A DNA stretch of 44,606 nucleotides from Parvularculaceae bacterium. GTDB taxonomy: Bacteria > Pseudomonadota > Alphaproteobacteria > Caulobacterales > Parvularculaceae. Position numbers and translations under genes: made by a program. This document shows positions 18,814 through 28,052 of the stretch, in pieces (within the stretch, counting starts at the first letter, position 1; the number at the start of each line of letters is the position of its first letter). Below the pieces are notes generated by a model. The model worked only from the letters and a program-made list of their open reading frames with translations. It had not been told where the DNA came from and made no database searches. The stretch covers positions 1 through 44,606 of the forward strand of contig JAJFFW010000043.1 in the NCBI GenBank assembly GCA_021776435.1, read 5' to 3'.

Positions 18814-19962
18814 TCAAAAGAATTCCCGCGACCGCATGATCTCTTGGTCGTGGTGAACGTGGGCGCTCATCACAAGGCCAAAGCCCGCCATGATGGTGAC
18901 CATCACTGAACCGCCATACGAGACCAGCGGCAAGGGCACACCGACAACCGGCGCCAATCCCATAACCATTCCCGTGTTGATAAACACGTAAAGCGCGAAT
19001 GTAACCACGACCCCCATCGACATTAATCGAGCGAAATGGGATTTTGCACGCAACGCAACCCCCATCGCCATGATGATGACACCAAGATATAGCGCCAATA
19101 GACCAACCGCGCCGACAAATCCGAACTCCTCGCCAAATATTGTGAAAATAAAATCTGTTTGCATTTCAGGCAGGAATTTGAGCTGACTCTGCGTTCCCTC
19201 CATATATCCTTTGCCGTCAAGTCCACCGGAACCGAGTGCAATCTTAGACTGTAGCAAATGATAACCCTGCCCTAACGGATCACGATCAGGATTGAGAAAC
19301 GTAAGAATTCGTTCGATTTGATAGGACTTGAGAATTTCATAACGATAGGCGCCATACCCCGCCACGACTGCGCTCACGATACCGAGAAACCCGATCCTCC
19401 AACTCAATCCGGCCAGAAAAACAATCGCCACCCCCGTAGCCCCGAGTAAAAGCGCCGTACCCAGATCTGGTTGCATAAATACGAGCCCGACGGGGACGCC
19501 AATCATCAGCAATGGCGGTATGAGATATAAAATGTGTGAGACCTGCTCTGCACGGAGTCCATGATAATAGCGCGCAAGCCCCATCACGAGTCCGATCTTC
19601 ATCGCTTCAGAAGGTTGGATTTGAAACCCACCAAGTTCTATCCAACGCTGAGCCCCCATATGGGATTCGCCGATAAGCGGTACAGCGATTAAAGCCGCAA
19701 GCGCTGCGAAGTAAATGGGGTAAGCAAGCGCCTTCCAAAATCTGATCCCGATGAGACCCATAGCGACGAGTAGGATCAATGCGGCGCCATAACGGGTGGC
19801 ATGTTTCAAAGCCCATGGATTCCATGACCCTTCCGCTACGGAGTAGAGCGTAACCACACCCGCACCGGCGATCATCGTCAACAAAATAAGCAGCGGAAAA
19901 TGCAGACGCGAAACTCGGTCGCGAAAACCACGCCGACGACTGGAAAGGATCATCGGGGACAT
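18814..19962 (-). CDS. rodA: Peptidoglycan glycosyltransferase RodA
   Basis: A SEDS-family polymerase of lateral-wall glycan, 382 residues and about 10 spans. Family motifs are QPSEAMKIGLVMGLARYYHG, FMQPDLGTALLL with the catalytic-region Asp, GYHLLQSKIALGSGG, and the C-terminal PLPLVSYGGSVMV. It works with PBP2 encoded immediately upstream. The ATG at 19962 is preceded by GGGAGGG 7 nt upstream, just after the mrdA stop. Last gene of mreB-mreC-mreD-mrdA-rodA. Confidence 0.96.
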   Translation of the reverse strand: MSPMILSSRRRGFRDRVSRLHFPLLILLTMIAGAGVVTLYSVAEGSWNPWALKHATRYGAALILLVAMGLIGIRFWKALAYPIYFAALAALIAVPLIGESHMGAQRWIELGGFQIQPSEAMKIGLVMGLARYYHGLRAEQVSHILYLIPPLLMIGVPVGLVFMQPDLGTALLLGATGVAIVFLAGLSWRIGFLGIVSAVVAGYGAYRYEILKSYQIERILTFLNPDRDPLGQGYHLLQSKIALGSGGLDGKGYMEGTQSQLKFLPEMQTDFIFTIFGEEFGFVGAVGLLALYLGVIIMAMGVALRAKSHFARLMSMGVVVTFALYVFINTGMVMGLAPVVGVPLPLVSYGGSVMVTIMAGFGLVMSAHVHHDQEIMRSREFF

Positions 19963-19966
19963 CCGT

Positions 19967-21892
19967 CTACCCTCCCTGTGCGGACAGCGCCGAATTCAAG
20001 GCGAGTGAACGAGGATCAATTGCGGGACGAGAGGCGGGGTCTTTTTTCATCACAGCGCGCATGATTTCCCGCGCTTTCGGTCCAGCGATTCGAGAGCCGC
20101 CGCCGCCATGTTCAACGACGACCGCACATGCATATCGTGGATTATCGACGGGCGCGAAACAGATAAACAAAGCATGATCGCGACGATCCCATGGAAGATC
20201 TTCATTCTTGACCACACCTTGTCTGCGCTCTTCCGCGGTGATGCGCCGTACCTGGCTGGTGCCTGTCTTGCCGGCGAGCCTCCACTCGGGTTCGGTAAGC
20301 CTCGATCGCCATGCCGTTCCGCCAATTTCGTTGGTAACGGCATCCATGCCTGCTCGCGCAACATCAAAATATGACGCGTCAATGTCAATCAGCGGCGCAT
20401 CAGGGGTTGGAGGCGCCAGATCGCCTATCGCGCGGACAATTCGTGGTCGAATTGCTTTTCCGGTCGCAATGCGAGCAGCCATTACGGCGAGTTGAAGCGG
20501 CGTAGATGTAACTGCACCCTGCCCGATAATCGCTGATAGCGTTTCGCCCTGAAACCAAGTCTGGTTTTCTGGTTGCCCAGCATAATATTGACGCTTCCAT
20601 TCCCGACTCGGGAAAATGCCTGCTTTTTGACCAGGAATGCCCAATTCGTAGGTCTGCCCCAGCCCCAGCTTGCGAGCGGTATTCGCTAAGATATCTACAT
20701 CCAGGGTCTTGGCAATTTCCCAATAATACACATCACAGGAGTGCTTAATGGAATTGCGCATGTCCATCACGCCGTGTCCGCCACGTTTCCAGCAATTAAA
20801 ATATCGGTCCCCAAACCATGTTTTTCCCGTACACCGCACACGGTGTGTGGTAGTAAGGCCAGCGATTTGCGCCGCGATGGCGCTAACGGGTTTTAAGGTC
20901 GACCCCGGCGGATAGACACCTGAAAGCGGCTTATTCATCAGCGGTTTGTAGGGATTTTGATTAAGCTCCTTCCAAAGAGTAGGGTCGACGCCGACATTGA
21001 ATGTGTTTGGATCGAAAGCCGGCGTTGAAGCAAGAACCAGAATATCGCCAGTCACAGCATCAAGCACGACGGCCGCAGCACTCTCGCCCTTTAATTCTTC
21101 CATGGCGGCGAGCTGCAAATCAGCATCGATGGTCAATGCAAGAGGCTTACCTTTCACCGGTGGGGTAGCCTCATCCTTAAGTTCTTCAATAACTCGGCCG
21201 TGGGCGTTGACTTTAACCTGCATCTGGCCCGCTTTGCCGCGTAATTCCTCATCGTAAGTGCGCTCAAGACCATCGCGACCAACTTTAAATCCAGGTTGGC
21301 GCAAGAGAGTCCGTTGACTGTTATTCTCTTGCGACGAGAGATCTGTTTCAGTAGCCGAGCCGACATACCCAATCACGAATGCTGCGGCTTCGCCGTATGG
21401 ATAATCGCGCGTATCCCCAACATCAGGCTGAGCGCCCGGTAATTGGGGAAGTTCGAAATTCAGTTTCGAAAATTGACTCCAAGATAAGTTGTCCTGAATT
21501 TCGACAGGCACGAAAACGCCTCGCCGCCGAACTTGACGCAAAATTCGGGCGCGTTTGTCTTCACTGATCTCTATATGTTGCCCGATCCGATCAATGGCGT
21601 CTTCAAGATCTTTCGTTCGCTCTGGGACAAGCAAAATTCTAAAATTTTGTCTGTTCGAAGCGAGGACCTTACCAAAACGATCGACAATCTCTCCTCGCAA
21701 GGGAGTAAGGATGCGTCGATTGAATTGATTATCGATCGCGAGTTGAACGTATTTATCATGATCAATGACCTGGAGCTGATACAGCCGAGCAGCGAGCCCA
21801 GCAAAAATCAACCCAGCGCCGCCGCCGAAAAGCACGGTGCGCCGTGTAAACACTTTCTGTCGCTCTGGATCTTGAGCATTAATGCGCATCAC
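19967..21892 (-). CDS. mrdA: Penicillin-binding protein 2 (transpeptidase)
   Basis: 641-residue monofunctional class B PBP for cell elongation. One N-terminal span (about 19-37) is followed by the dimerisation domain with TPLRGEIVDRFGKVLA. The transpeptidase domain has the active-site tetrad STLK (Ser331), the second motif SCD (385-387) and the KTG triad (542-544). It forms peptide crosslinks in the periplasm and pairs with RodA. The start abuts the mreD stop codon (no gap); two Met codons in a row make the exact start ambiguous by one residue. Confidence 0.96.
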   Translation of the reverse strand: MMRINAQDPERQKVFTRRTVLFGGGAGLIFAGLAARLYQLQVIDHDKYVQLAIDNQFNRRILTPLRGEIVDRFGKVLASNRQNFRILLVPERTKDLEDAIDRIGQHIEISEDKRARILRQVRRRGVFVPVEIQDNLSWSQFSKLNFELPQLPGAQPDVGDTRDYPYGEAAAFVIGYVGSATETDLSSQENNSQRTLLRQPGFKVGRDGLERTYDEELRGKAGQMQVKVNAHGRVIEELKDEATPPVKGKPLALTIDADLQLAAMEELKGESAAAVVLDAVTGDILVLASTPAFDPNTFNVGVDPTLWKELNQNPYKPLMNKPLSGVYPPGSTLKPVSAIAAQIAGLTTTHRVRCTGKTWFGDRYFNCWKRGGHGVMDMRNSIKHSCDVYYWEIAKTLDVDILANTARKLGLGQTYELGIPGQKAGIFPSREWKRQYYAGQPENQTWFQGETLSAIIGQGAVTSTPLQLAVMAARIATGKAIRPRIVRAIGDLAPPTPDAPLIDIDASYFDVARAGMDAVTNEIGGTAWRSRLTEPEWRLAGKTGTSQVRRITAEERRQGVVKNEDLPWDRRDHALFICFAPVDNPRYACAVVVEHGGGGSRIAGPKAREIMRAVMKKDPASRPAIDPRSLALNSALSAQGG

Positions 21893-22405
21893 CTACGCCT
21901 CCACCAGAACGCGCCGATGAAGGTGCGAAAACGCAAAACCAAAAGCAGGATAAATCGCTACTGTCGCAAGCATCTGCAAGGCAAGACTGCGTATGGGAAG
22001 CAAAACTCCTGACATCAGACTCATAATGAGCCACAAAATTATTCCCGCCCCAGCCGCGGCCAACGCAAAGCCCAGCCAGACAACGCGTTGTTCGCGCCCT
22101 AAAAAATAGAACCGTTGAGAAAGTACGATGTATTGTGTGATCAGATACACTGCGGGCCACAAACCCAATGGCCCACCCGATAACAGGTCCTGAAGCAGAC
22201 CGACAAAGAAGACGCTGAGCGCTGGCAAATAGTTGGGCGCATAGACTGACCAGAAAAACACGACGGCCAACGGAATGACCGGCATCGGTAAATGCCCTTC
22301 AAACAAGCGAACAGGCAATGCAAGCGCAATAACCCCAAACAGACCCAGCGCCGTTGGCGTTGCCGCCTTAGCCAAACGTGAAAGACCTTCCGCTCGAGCG
22401 CCCAT
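21893..22405 (-). CDS. mreD: Rod shape-determining protein MreD
   Basis: 170 residues, about five membrane spans, no catalytic motifs. MreD is an inner-membrane member of the elongasome bridging MreC and the PBP2/RodA pair. The FVGLLQDLLSGGPLGLWP block is characteristic of MreD. The gene sits 12 bp after mreC and directly before mrdA, in the standard order. Confidence 0.92.
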   Translation of the reverse strand: MGARAEGLSRLAKAATPTALGLFGVIALALPVRLFEGHLPMPVIPLAVVFFWSVYAPNYLPALSVFFVGLLQDLLSGGPLGLWPAVYLITQYIVLSQRFYFLGREQRVVWLGFALAAAGAGIILWLIMSLMSGVLLPIRSLALQMLATVAIYPAFGFAFSHLHRRVLVEA

Positions 22406-22417
22406 ACCTACCTTACT

Positions 22418-23311
22418 TCAACCGTCCAGCGCATCGGTTGAAGATATTGTCGTATCTTCTGTCGGCGCCAGCTGCGGGAATTCATAATTCATAACACGGA
22501 CCATACGTGTGCGGGCATAATTTGCATAGAGATTAACCGCCATCTCATTTTGCTCTCCATCAGAGATGACGCCGACTGGAAGACCGCGCGGTAGCACACC
22601 GCCAGCGCCCGACGTCAACACACGTTGGCCCCTCAAATCAATTCCCTGGACGTCTTTCTCAATAAAGCTGATTTCCGGGTGCGCTTTCGTCCGTCCAACG
22701 AGAATACCTTCGACTTCGGCCCCTTCGATGTAAACGGGCACGCGACTTTGAATGTCGGTCAACAGCAAAACCCGTGACGCATGCGCACCGGTTTCAACAA
22801 TTCTTCCGACAAGGCCTCGGTCATCGATAACCGCCTGCCCCCTTTTAATATTCTTTTGCATTCCGGCGTTGACCAGCATCGAGTGGGCGAAAGCGTCATT
22901 GGTTTCGCCAATTACGAAAGCATCGACAGGGCGCGCATTTGGCGGCGCTTGATACGTCTGAAGCTGTTCATAAGCAGCAATCGTTTCGCGCAGAGCAAGC
23001 GCCTCATCCATCCATTGGCGCAACTCGGCATTTTCCTGACGTAAGGCGTCATTTTGCTCCAACACTCTAAAATAATCACCGATTTTACCGACCATGCCAT
23101 CGACATAGGTGATGGGACCCGACAAAAACGAAAGAATTGGAGCCGCAGCGTCCATCGCATTCTCACGGGCTTTGCGGAAGACCGAGGCTTGGGCTGAGTA
23201 AAGGCTTGAAAATAGTAAAAGCACCGCCACTGCGGTTAGCAAAAATAGGCTAAACCGAGAGCTCGCCTTACGCCCAAGCCCTTCTCGCCGGTCCTGACCG
23301 AGTATTTCCAT
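22418..23311 (-). CDS. mreC: Rod shape-determining protein MreC
   Basis: 297 residues: a cytoplasmic N-terminus, one span (about 21-42), a coiled coil (about 80-118; DALRQENAELRQW) and the two beta-domains seen in MreC structures, with GLVGRIVETGAHASRVLLLTD split across the first. It controls the activation of PBP2. It lies 24 bp downstream of mreB in the operon. Confidence 0.94.
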   Translation of the reverse strand: MEILGQDRREGLGRKASSRFSLFLLTAVAVLLLFSSLYSAQASVFRKARENAMDAAAPILSFLSGPITYVDGMVGKIGDYFRVLEQNDALRQENAELRQWMDEALALRETIAAYEQLQTYQAPPNARPVDAFVIGETNDAFAHSMLVNAGMQKNIKRGQAVIDDRGLVGRIVETGAHASRVLLLTDIQSRVPVYIEGAEVEGILVGRTKAHPEISFIEKDVQGIDLRGQRVLTSGAGGVLPRGLPVGVISDGEQNEMAVNLYANYARTRMVRVMNYEFPQLAPTEDTTISSTDALDG

Positions 23312-23335
23312 GCCTTACTCACGCGCTTTGCGCCA

Positions 23336-24385
<1,050 letters not shown>

Positions 24386-24524
24386 CTATCGCCGGGGGTT
24401 TTCCTGCCGACGTCTAATTTAACCTTAAGGCGTTCCTAAATCGTCAACAAAGCCCAAACGAATAAAGGCGTCGAAATAATTTCTAAGGAAATAGACTAGC
24501 GAGATTCTCTTCGCTTTGGCCACT

Positions 24525-25295
24525 TTATAGGCTTTCCATATCACGTTTGCGCATGCGCAGATAAATCCAACGAATAAACAGAAGAAAAGCCAACCAGGAT
24601 ACGATAATCAGGCAAAGAATCACAAGATGCGTCGGCTCTCGACTCGTGAAGAATTCCACTACTCCGCTGACACCATCGCGTAGAGATGATTGATCGGGCG
24701 CAAACAGTGCCAGGGCTGCAACCAGAAGGATTTTCGGGATGATCCCGACACCGCTTCCCAGCCAGAATTTCCATATTGGAATATGGGCGGCGCCCGCAGT
24801 TGCATTAACCACGATGAAGGGAGCTGATGGAACCACCCGCACCAAACCGCTCGCCAGAACGCCGTGACGGCCCAAGAATCCAATCGTGTTCTGCACACGC
24901 TCGCCCCCGAAACGCCGAACCCAACCGCCACCCAGCAAATGGCCAAGACCAAAAGTGAAAGTCGCGCTCACCATCGTCGCAATCCACGCATAAAAAGCGC
25001 CGTCACGTGGACCAAAGGCAATGACAGTCGCCGCGATCAAGAGAATCTGTGGAAACCCGGATAGGGCCAACAGAAAATAAACGGAAATCACAGCGACAAT
25101 TGCCCATGGTGAATTCGCGGCGCGGTTCATGATTTCGGCAAGCGCGCCCTCTTCATTCAGATGAAGCCATTGCTGGCCATAGAAAAACATCAAAATCACG
25201 AAGATGAGCAAAATGAGCGACACGCAAAGCGACGTTATCGCTTTCGCGTCCATTTCGTTGAGAAAGCGCCCTAATTGACGCAAGAACTCGATCAT
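24525..25295 (-). CDS. TVP38/TMEM64 family membrane protein (VTT domain)
   Basis: 256 residues from the ATG at 25295; an upstream GTG at 25313 adds six residues and neither start has a strong ribosome site. About five or six spans. FLLALSGFPQILLIAATVIAFGP-like and FGLGHLLGGGWVRRFGG segments and SGLVRVVPSAPFIVVNATAG are the VTT (DedA-related) signature. The family is linked to lipid scrambling or membrane homeostasis, but the role here is not known. It lies between the ilvC remnant and mreB, all on the minus strand. Confidence 0.88.
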   Translation of the reverse strand: MIEFLRQLGRFLNEMDAKAITSLCVSLILLIFVILMFFYGQQWLHLNEEGALAEIMNRAANSPWAIVAVISVYFLLALSGFPQILLIAATVIAFGPRDGAFYAWIATMVSATFTFGLGHLLGGGWVRRFGGERVQNTIGFLGRHGVLASGLVRVVPSAPFIVVNATAGAAHIPIWKFWLGSGVGIIPKILLVAALALFAPDQSSLRDGVSGVVEFFTSREPTHLVILCLIIVSWLAFLLFIRWIYLRMRKRDMESL

Positions 25296-25487
25296 ACGCA
25301 GAGGGACCCACAATCCGTGGCGCTCAATACATCACCGAACGCCGTCTCCGTGCCGCCGACTGTACGACGACTCGTCCCGGCAATCTCAATAGGATCGTGA
25401 TCACCCCCCGCCCGATCCGACGTGATTTAATAACGGCTGATGACAGGAAATGCAACGGTTCCACTCATTATTGGCCTAAAAATTAAC

Positions 25488-25892
25488 TTAGTTTCGGTCG
25501 CAGTCGAGGCGTTTTTTTGACGCCAGGAAGGGCATGAGCGCACGCAGTTTTTCGCCGATATCTTCGATCTGATGGCTGGCGTCGATTGCCCGCTTGGCTT
25601 TAAAACTCGGTAAGCCAGCCTGATTTTCGAGCATCCAGTCTCTCACAAAACGACCCTTTTGGATGTCATCAAGAACGCTTCTCATCTCTGCTTTTGTTTC
25701 GTCCGTAATGATACGTGGACCCGTGCGATATTCTCCGTACTCGGCGGTGTTAGAGATGGAATGATTCGTAGTGGATATCCCATGCTCATAAATGAGGTCG
25801 GCGATAAGCTTCACCTCGTGAAGACATTCGAGATAAGCCATTTCGGGGACTTGTGAACCGGCCCGGATCAACGAAACATCGGCCCAAGACAT
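25488..25892 (-). pseudogene. ilvC: ilvC 3' remnant (ketol-acid reductoisomerase C-terminal domain)
   Basis: 134 residues that match the C-terminal part of ketol-acid reductoisomerase from about residue 8 onward: [50 protein letters not shown] and the [15 protein letters not shown] end. The NADPH-binding Rossmann domain and the first metal-binding Asp/Glu helix of a full ~339-residue enzyme are absent. No homologous coding was found in the 130 bp upstream, and no ribosome site precedes the ATG. It cannot make the branched-chain pathway enzyme. The two helix Glu residues and the SISNTAEYG motif are kept, so decay is recent or the fragment is constrained. It lies downstream of miaA on the same strand. 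Confidence 0.85.
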
Positions 25893-26021
25893 ACAAACAA
25901 GTCACAACGGAGTCATCAATTCAACGCTGTCGATTGTTACACAATGACCGTGGTGGAGGATTAACCCGACAGAACACTCATATCTCTACTATTTGCTAAG
26001 ACACATGAAAATAGTGGCCTA

Positions 26022-26945
26022 TTATCTCGCAATAGCATTTGTAATGAGACGAATAGCTTCATCACTCCCTATCGCACGTGACCAATTCACAGCTTGCCCC
26101 CGAAACCAAGTAAGTTGACGTTTGGCAAAACGTCGGGTGTTTTGTTTTGCGCGGTCCACGGCTGCCTCAAGGGTCATTTGACCTTTTATATGCTCAATCA
26201 GTTCGGCCGCCCCGAGCGCTTTCATCACCGGTAAACCCGGATCGAGTCCGCGTGCAGCTAAATTGCGCGCCTCTTCGAGCGCGCCCTGCTCCATCATATG
26301 ATCAAAACGGGTGTCGCACGCTGAATAAAGAGCCTCACGCGGCGGTTCGATCACCACCCGCGCGACAGGCTTTGCGATGAGTGGTACACGCGGCTCAGCC
26401 TGGAACAACGATAAGGGTTGACCTGTTGCCTCAAAAACCTCCCATGCGCGCAAAAGCCGTTGGGTGTCGCTTGTGTGAAGCTTTTCCATAATCGGATCGC
26501 GGGTGATGACTTCGTCATAAAAGGCGTCAGGCCCTATTGCCTCAAGGCGTGCGCGTGCGGCGGCGCGAATCTCTACGGTCGTTTCGGGTATCGGCGACAG
26601 TCCTTCTTCCAGCGCCCGGAAATATAATCCGGCGCCTCCAACGACGAAAGCGAGCCTGCCGGCCGCTGCAATCTGCTCAATGCGTATCGTCGCCGCCCGC
26701 GCCCAACGCCCAGCCGAACAGCGCTCTTGTCCATCAAAACACCCGAAAAGATGGTGGGGAACGCGTCGCTCTTCTTCAACACTCGGGCGCGCCGTGATGA
26801 TGCGAAGGTCGCGATAAACAGCACTGGCGTCAGCATTGATAATCTCGCCGCCAAGGCTTTCGGCGAGCGTCAACGCAGCTGCGGACTTGCCGCTTGCCGT
26901 CGGGCCTGCGATAAATACAACGGTCGCTTCCAAGGCGTTTTTCAT
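26022..26945 (-). CDS. miaA: tRNA dimethylallyltransferase
   Basis: Adds dimethylallyl to the N6 of A37 in tRNAs reading U-starting codons. 307 residues from the ATG at 26945; the longer open frame up to 27101 would run into serB and encodes nothing MiaA-like. The P-loop GPTASGKS lies at about 14-21, followed by NADASAVYRDLRI, HHLFG and the RLLRAWEVFEATGQP block. The C-terminus has RFAKRQLTWFRG, the usual tRNA-contacting segment. It is divergent from serB with only 10 bp between start codons. Confidence 0.95.
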   Translation of the reverse strand: MKNALEATVVFIAGPTASGKSAAALTLAESLGGEIINADASAVYRDLRIITARPSVEEERRVPHHLFGCFDGQERCSAGRWARAATIRIEQIAAAGRLAFVVGGAGLYFRALEEGLSPIPETTVEIRAAARARLEAIGPDAFYDEVITRDPIMEKLHTSDTQRLLRAWEVFEATGQPLSLFQAEPRVPLIAKPVARVVIEPPREALYSACDTRFDHMMEQGALEEARNLAARGLDPGLPVMKALGAAELIEHIKGQMTLEAAVDRAKQNTRRFAKRQLTWFRGQAVNWSRAIGSDEAIRLITNAIAR

Positions 26946-26955
26946 CCGTTTACGT

Positions 26956-27849
26956 ATGGCACATATTCTATCATTGATCTCTAACCCGGCGAACCCGTCG
27001 CTGGATCCGTTATTAATCGAACGCGTCCGCAAAGCGGTCAAGGGCGGGGAGGCGAAAATCCTGGCGCCGGGCCTAGCCTGTGATTTGCCAATACCGGGCA
27101 CTGAGGTCGACAGCGCAGAGCTTATTCAGCGAGCGAGGGAAGCCGTCGGCGAGCCTCCTCTCGATATCAACCTCGTCAACAACAGGATGCGTCGAAAACG
27201 CCTTCTGATCGCGGATATGGATTCAACCATCATCGGTCAGGAATGCGTTGATGAACTTGCCGAATTTGCTGGTAAACGCGCTGAGGTGTCCGCCATTACT
27301 GAACGCGCAATGCGCGGCGAGTTGGATTTTGAAGCCGCGCTGAAAGAGCGTGTCGCCATGATAAAAGGATTGCCCACATCAGTTCTGGAAGAGACTTTCA
27401 AAACCCGCATTACGCTGACGCCCGGCGCGATAACGCTCGTTCAAACAATGAATCATCAAGGGGGAATAACAGCGCTCGTTTCTGGTGGTTTCAGTTTTTT
27501 TACAGCTCGCGTCGCTCAAGCAGCTGGTTTCACCTTGACCCAGGCCAATGAGCTTCTCATTGAAAATGACTTACTCTCAGGCAAAGTCGCTGAACCTATT
27601 TTAGGACGCACCGCAAAGCAAAATGCACTCTTGCGTATTGCGGCGGAGAACGACATTTCCCTTGAAGAAACGCTCGCAGTCGGCGACGGCGCCAATGATC
27701 TCACCATGCTGGAGAGCGCGGGTCTCGGCGTTGCCTTTCACGCAAAGCCTGATGTTGCAAACGCAGCCGCTGCGCGAATAGATCACGGCGACCTCACCGC
27801 TCTTTTATACCTTCAAGGAATTCAGCAAACAGAATTTATAACCGGCTAG
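26956..27849 (+). CDS. serB: Phosphoserine phosphatase
   Basis: Last step of serine synthesis, hydrolysing phosphoserine. 297 residues, HAD fold. The nucleophile motif is ADMDSTIIGQECVDELA, motif II is ALVSGGFSFF, and motif IV is VGDGANDLTML. The ~75-residue N-terminal extension resembles the small regulatory/ACT-like part of long SerB forms. The open frame starts further upstream at 26836, but the ATG at 26956 (MAHILSLI) matches SerB and avoids a large overlap with miaA. The TAG stop codon is the first three bases of an inserted repeat element. Confidence 0.94.
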   Translation: MAHILSLISNPANPSLDPLLIERVRKAVKGGEAKILAPGLACDLPIPGTEVDSAELIQRAREAVGEPPLDINLVNNRMRRKRLLIADMDSTIIGQECVDELAEFAGKRAEVSAITERAMRGELDFEAALKERVAMIKGLPTSVLEETFKTRITLTPGAITLVQTMNHQGGITALVSGGFSFFTARVAQAAGFTLTQANELLIENDLLSGKVAEPILGRTAKQNALLRIAAENDISLEETLAVGDGANDLTMLESAGLGVAFHAKPDVANAAAARIDHGDLTALLYLQGIQQTEFITG

Positions 27850-28052
27850 AGCATTTCCGGTCTTAACCGGGTCATCATTAACCCTCATCCTCATCCTGAG
27901 GCGCCCTGACGGCGAGAAGCCGACAGGGCGTCGCGAAGGATGGGCCATACGCTCTGAGCCCGCCGTCCATCCTTCGCGACGCCTTCGCCACTTTCGCGGC
28001 GAAGGCTCCTCAGGATGAGGGAGGTGATTCAATCGAGACCGGAAATGCGCTA
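27847..28052. mobile_element. 206-bp MITE-like element, copy A
   Basis: Bounded by 17-bp terminal inverted repeats TAGAGCATTTCCGGTCT and (reverse complement) TAGCGCATTTCCGGTCT, with one mismatch. Inner arms pair CTCATCCTGAGG with CCTCAGGATGAG, and GGCGTCGCGAAGGATGG with CCATCCTTCGCGACGCC. A second copy of the same length and about 96% identity (8 differences counted by eye) is at 43782-43987. It carries no gene; a small open frame inside is an effect of the palindrome. The left TAG is the stop codon of serB and the right CTA gives the stop codon of the convergent protease. Confidence 0.85.

Noticed and set aside
21533-22012. 159-residue open frame antisense to mrdA/mreD
   Set aside because: It crosses the junction of two well-supported genes and has no motif.
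26946-27101. Longer miaA start giving 52 extra residues
   Set aside because: It would overlap the conserved part of serB and precedes the P-loop by an unusual distance; the ATG at 26945 fits MiaA proteins.
27805-28032. Small Arg/Pro-rich open frame over the repeat element, and the similar part of 43797-44543
   Set aside because: It is produced by the palindromic element itself, occurs in both copies, and is a well-known type of false gene prediction.
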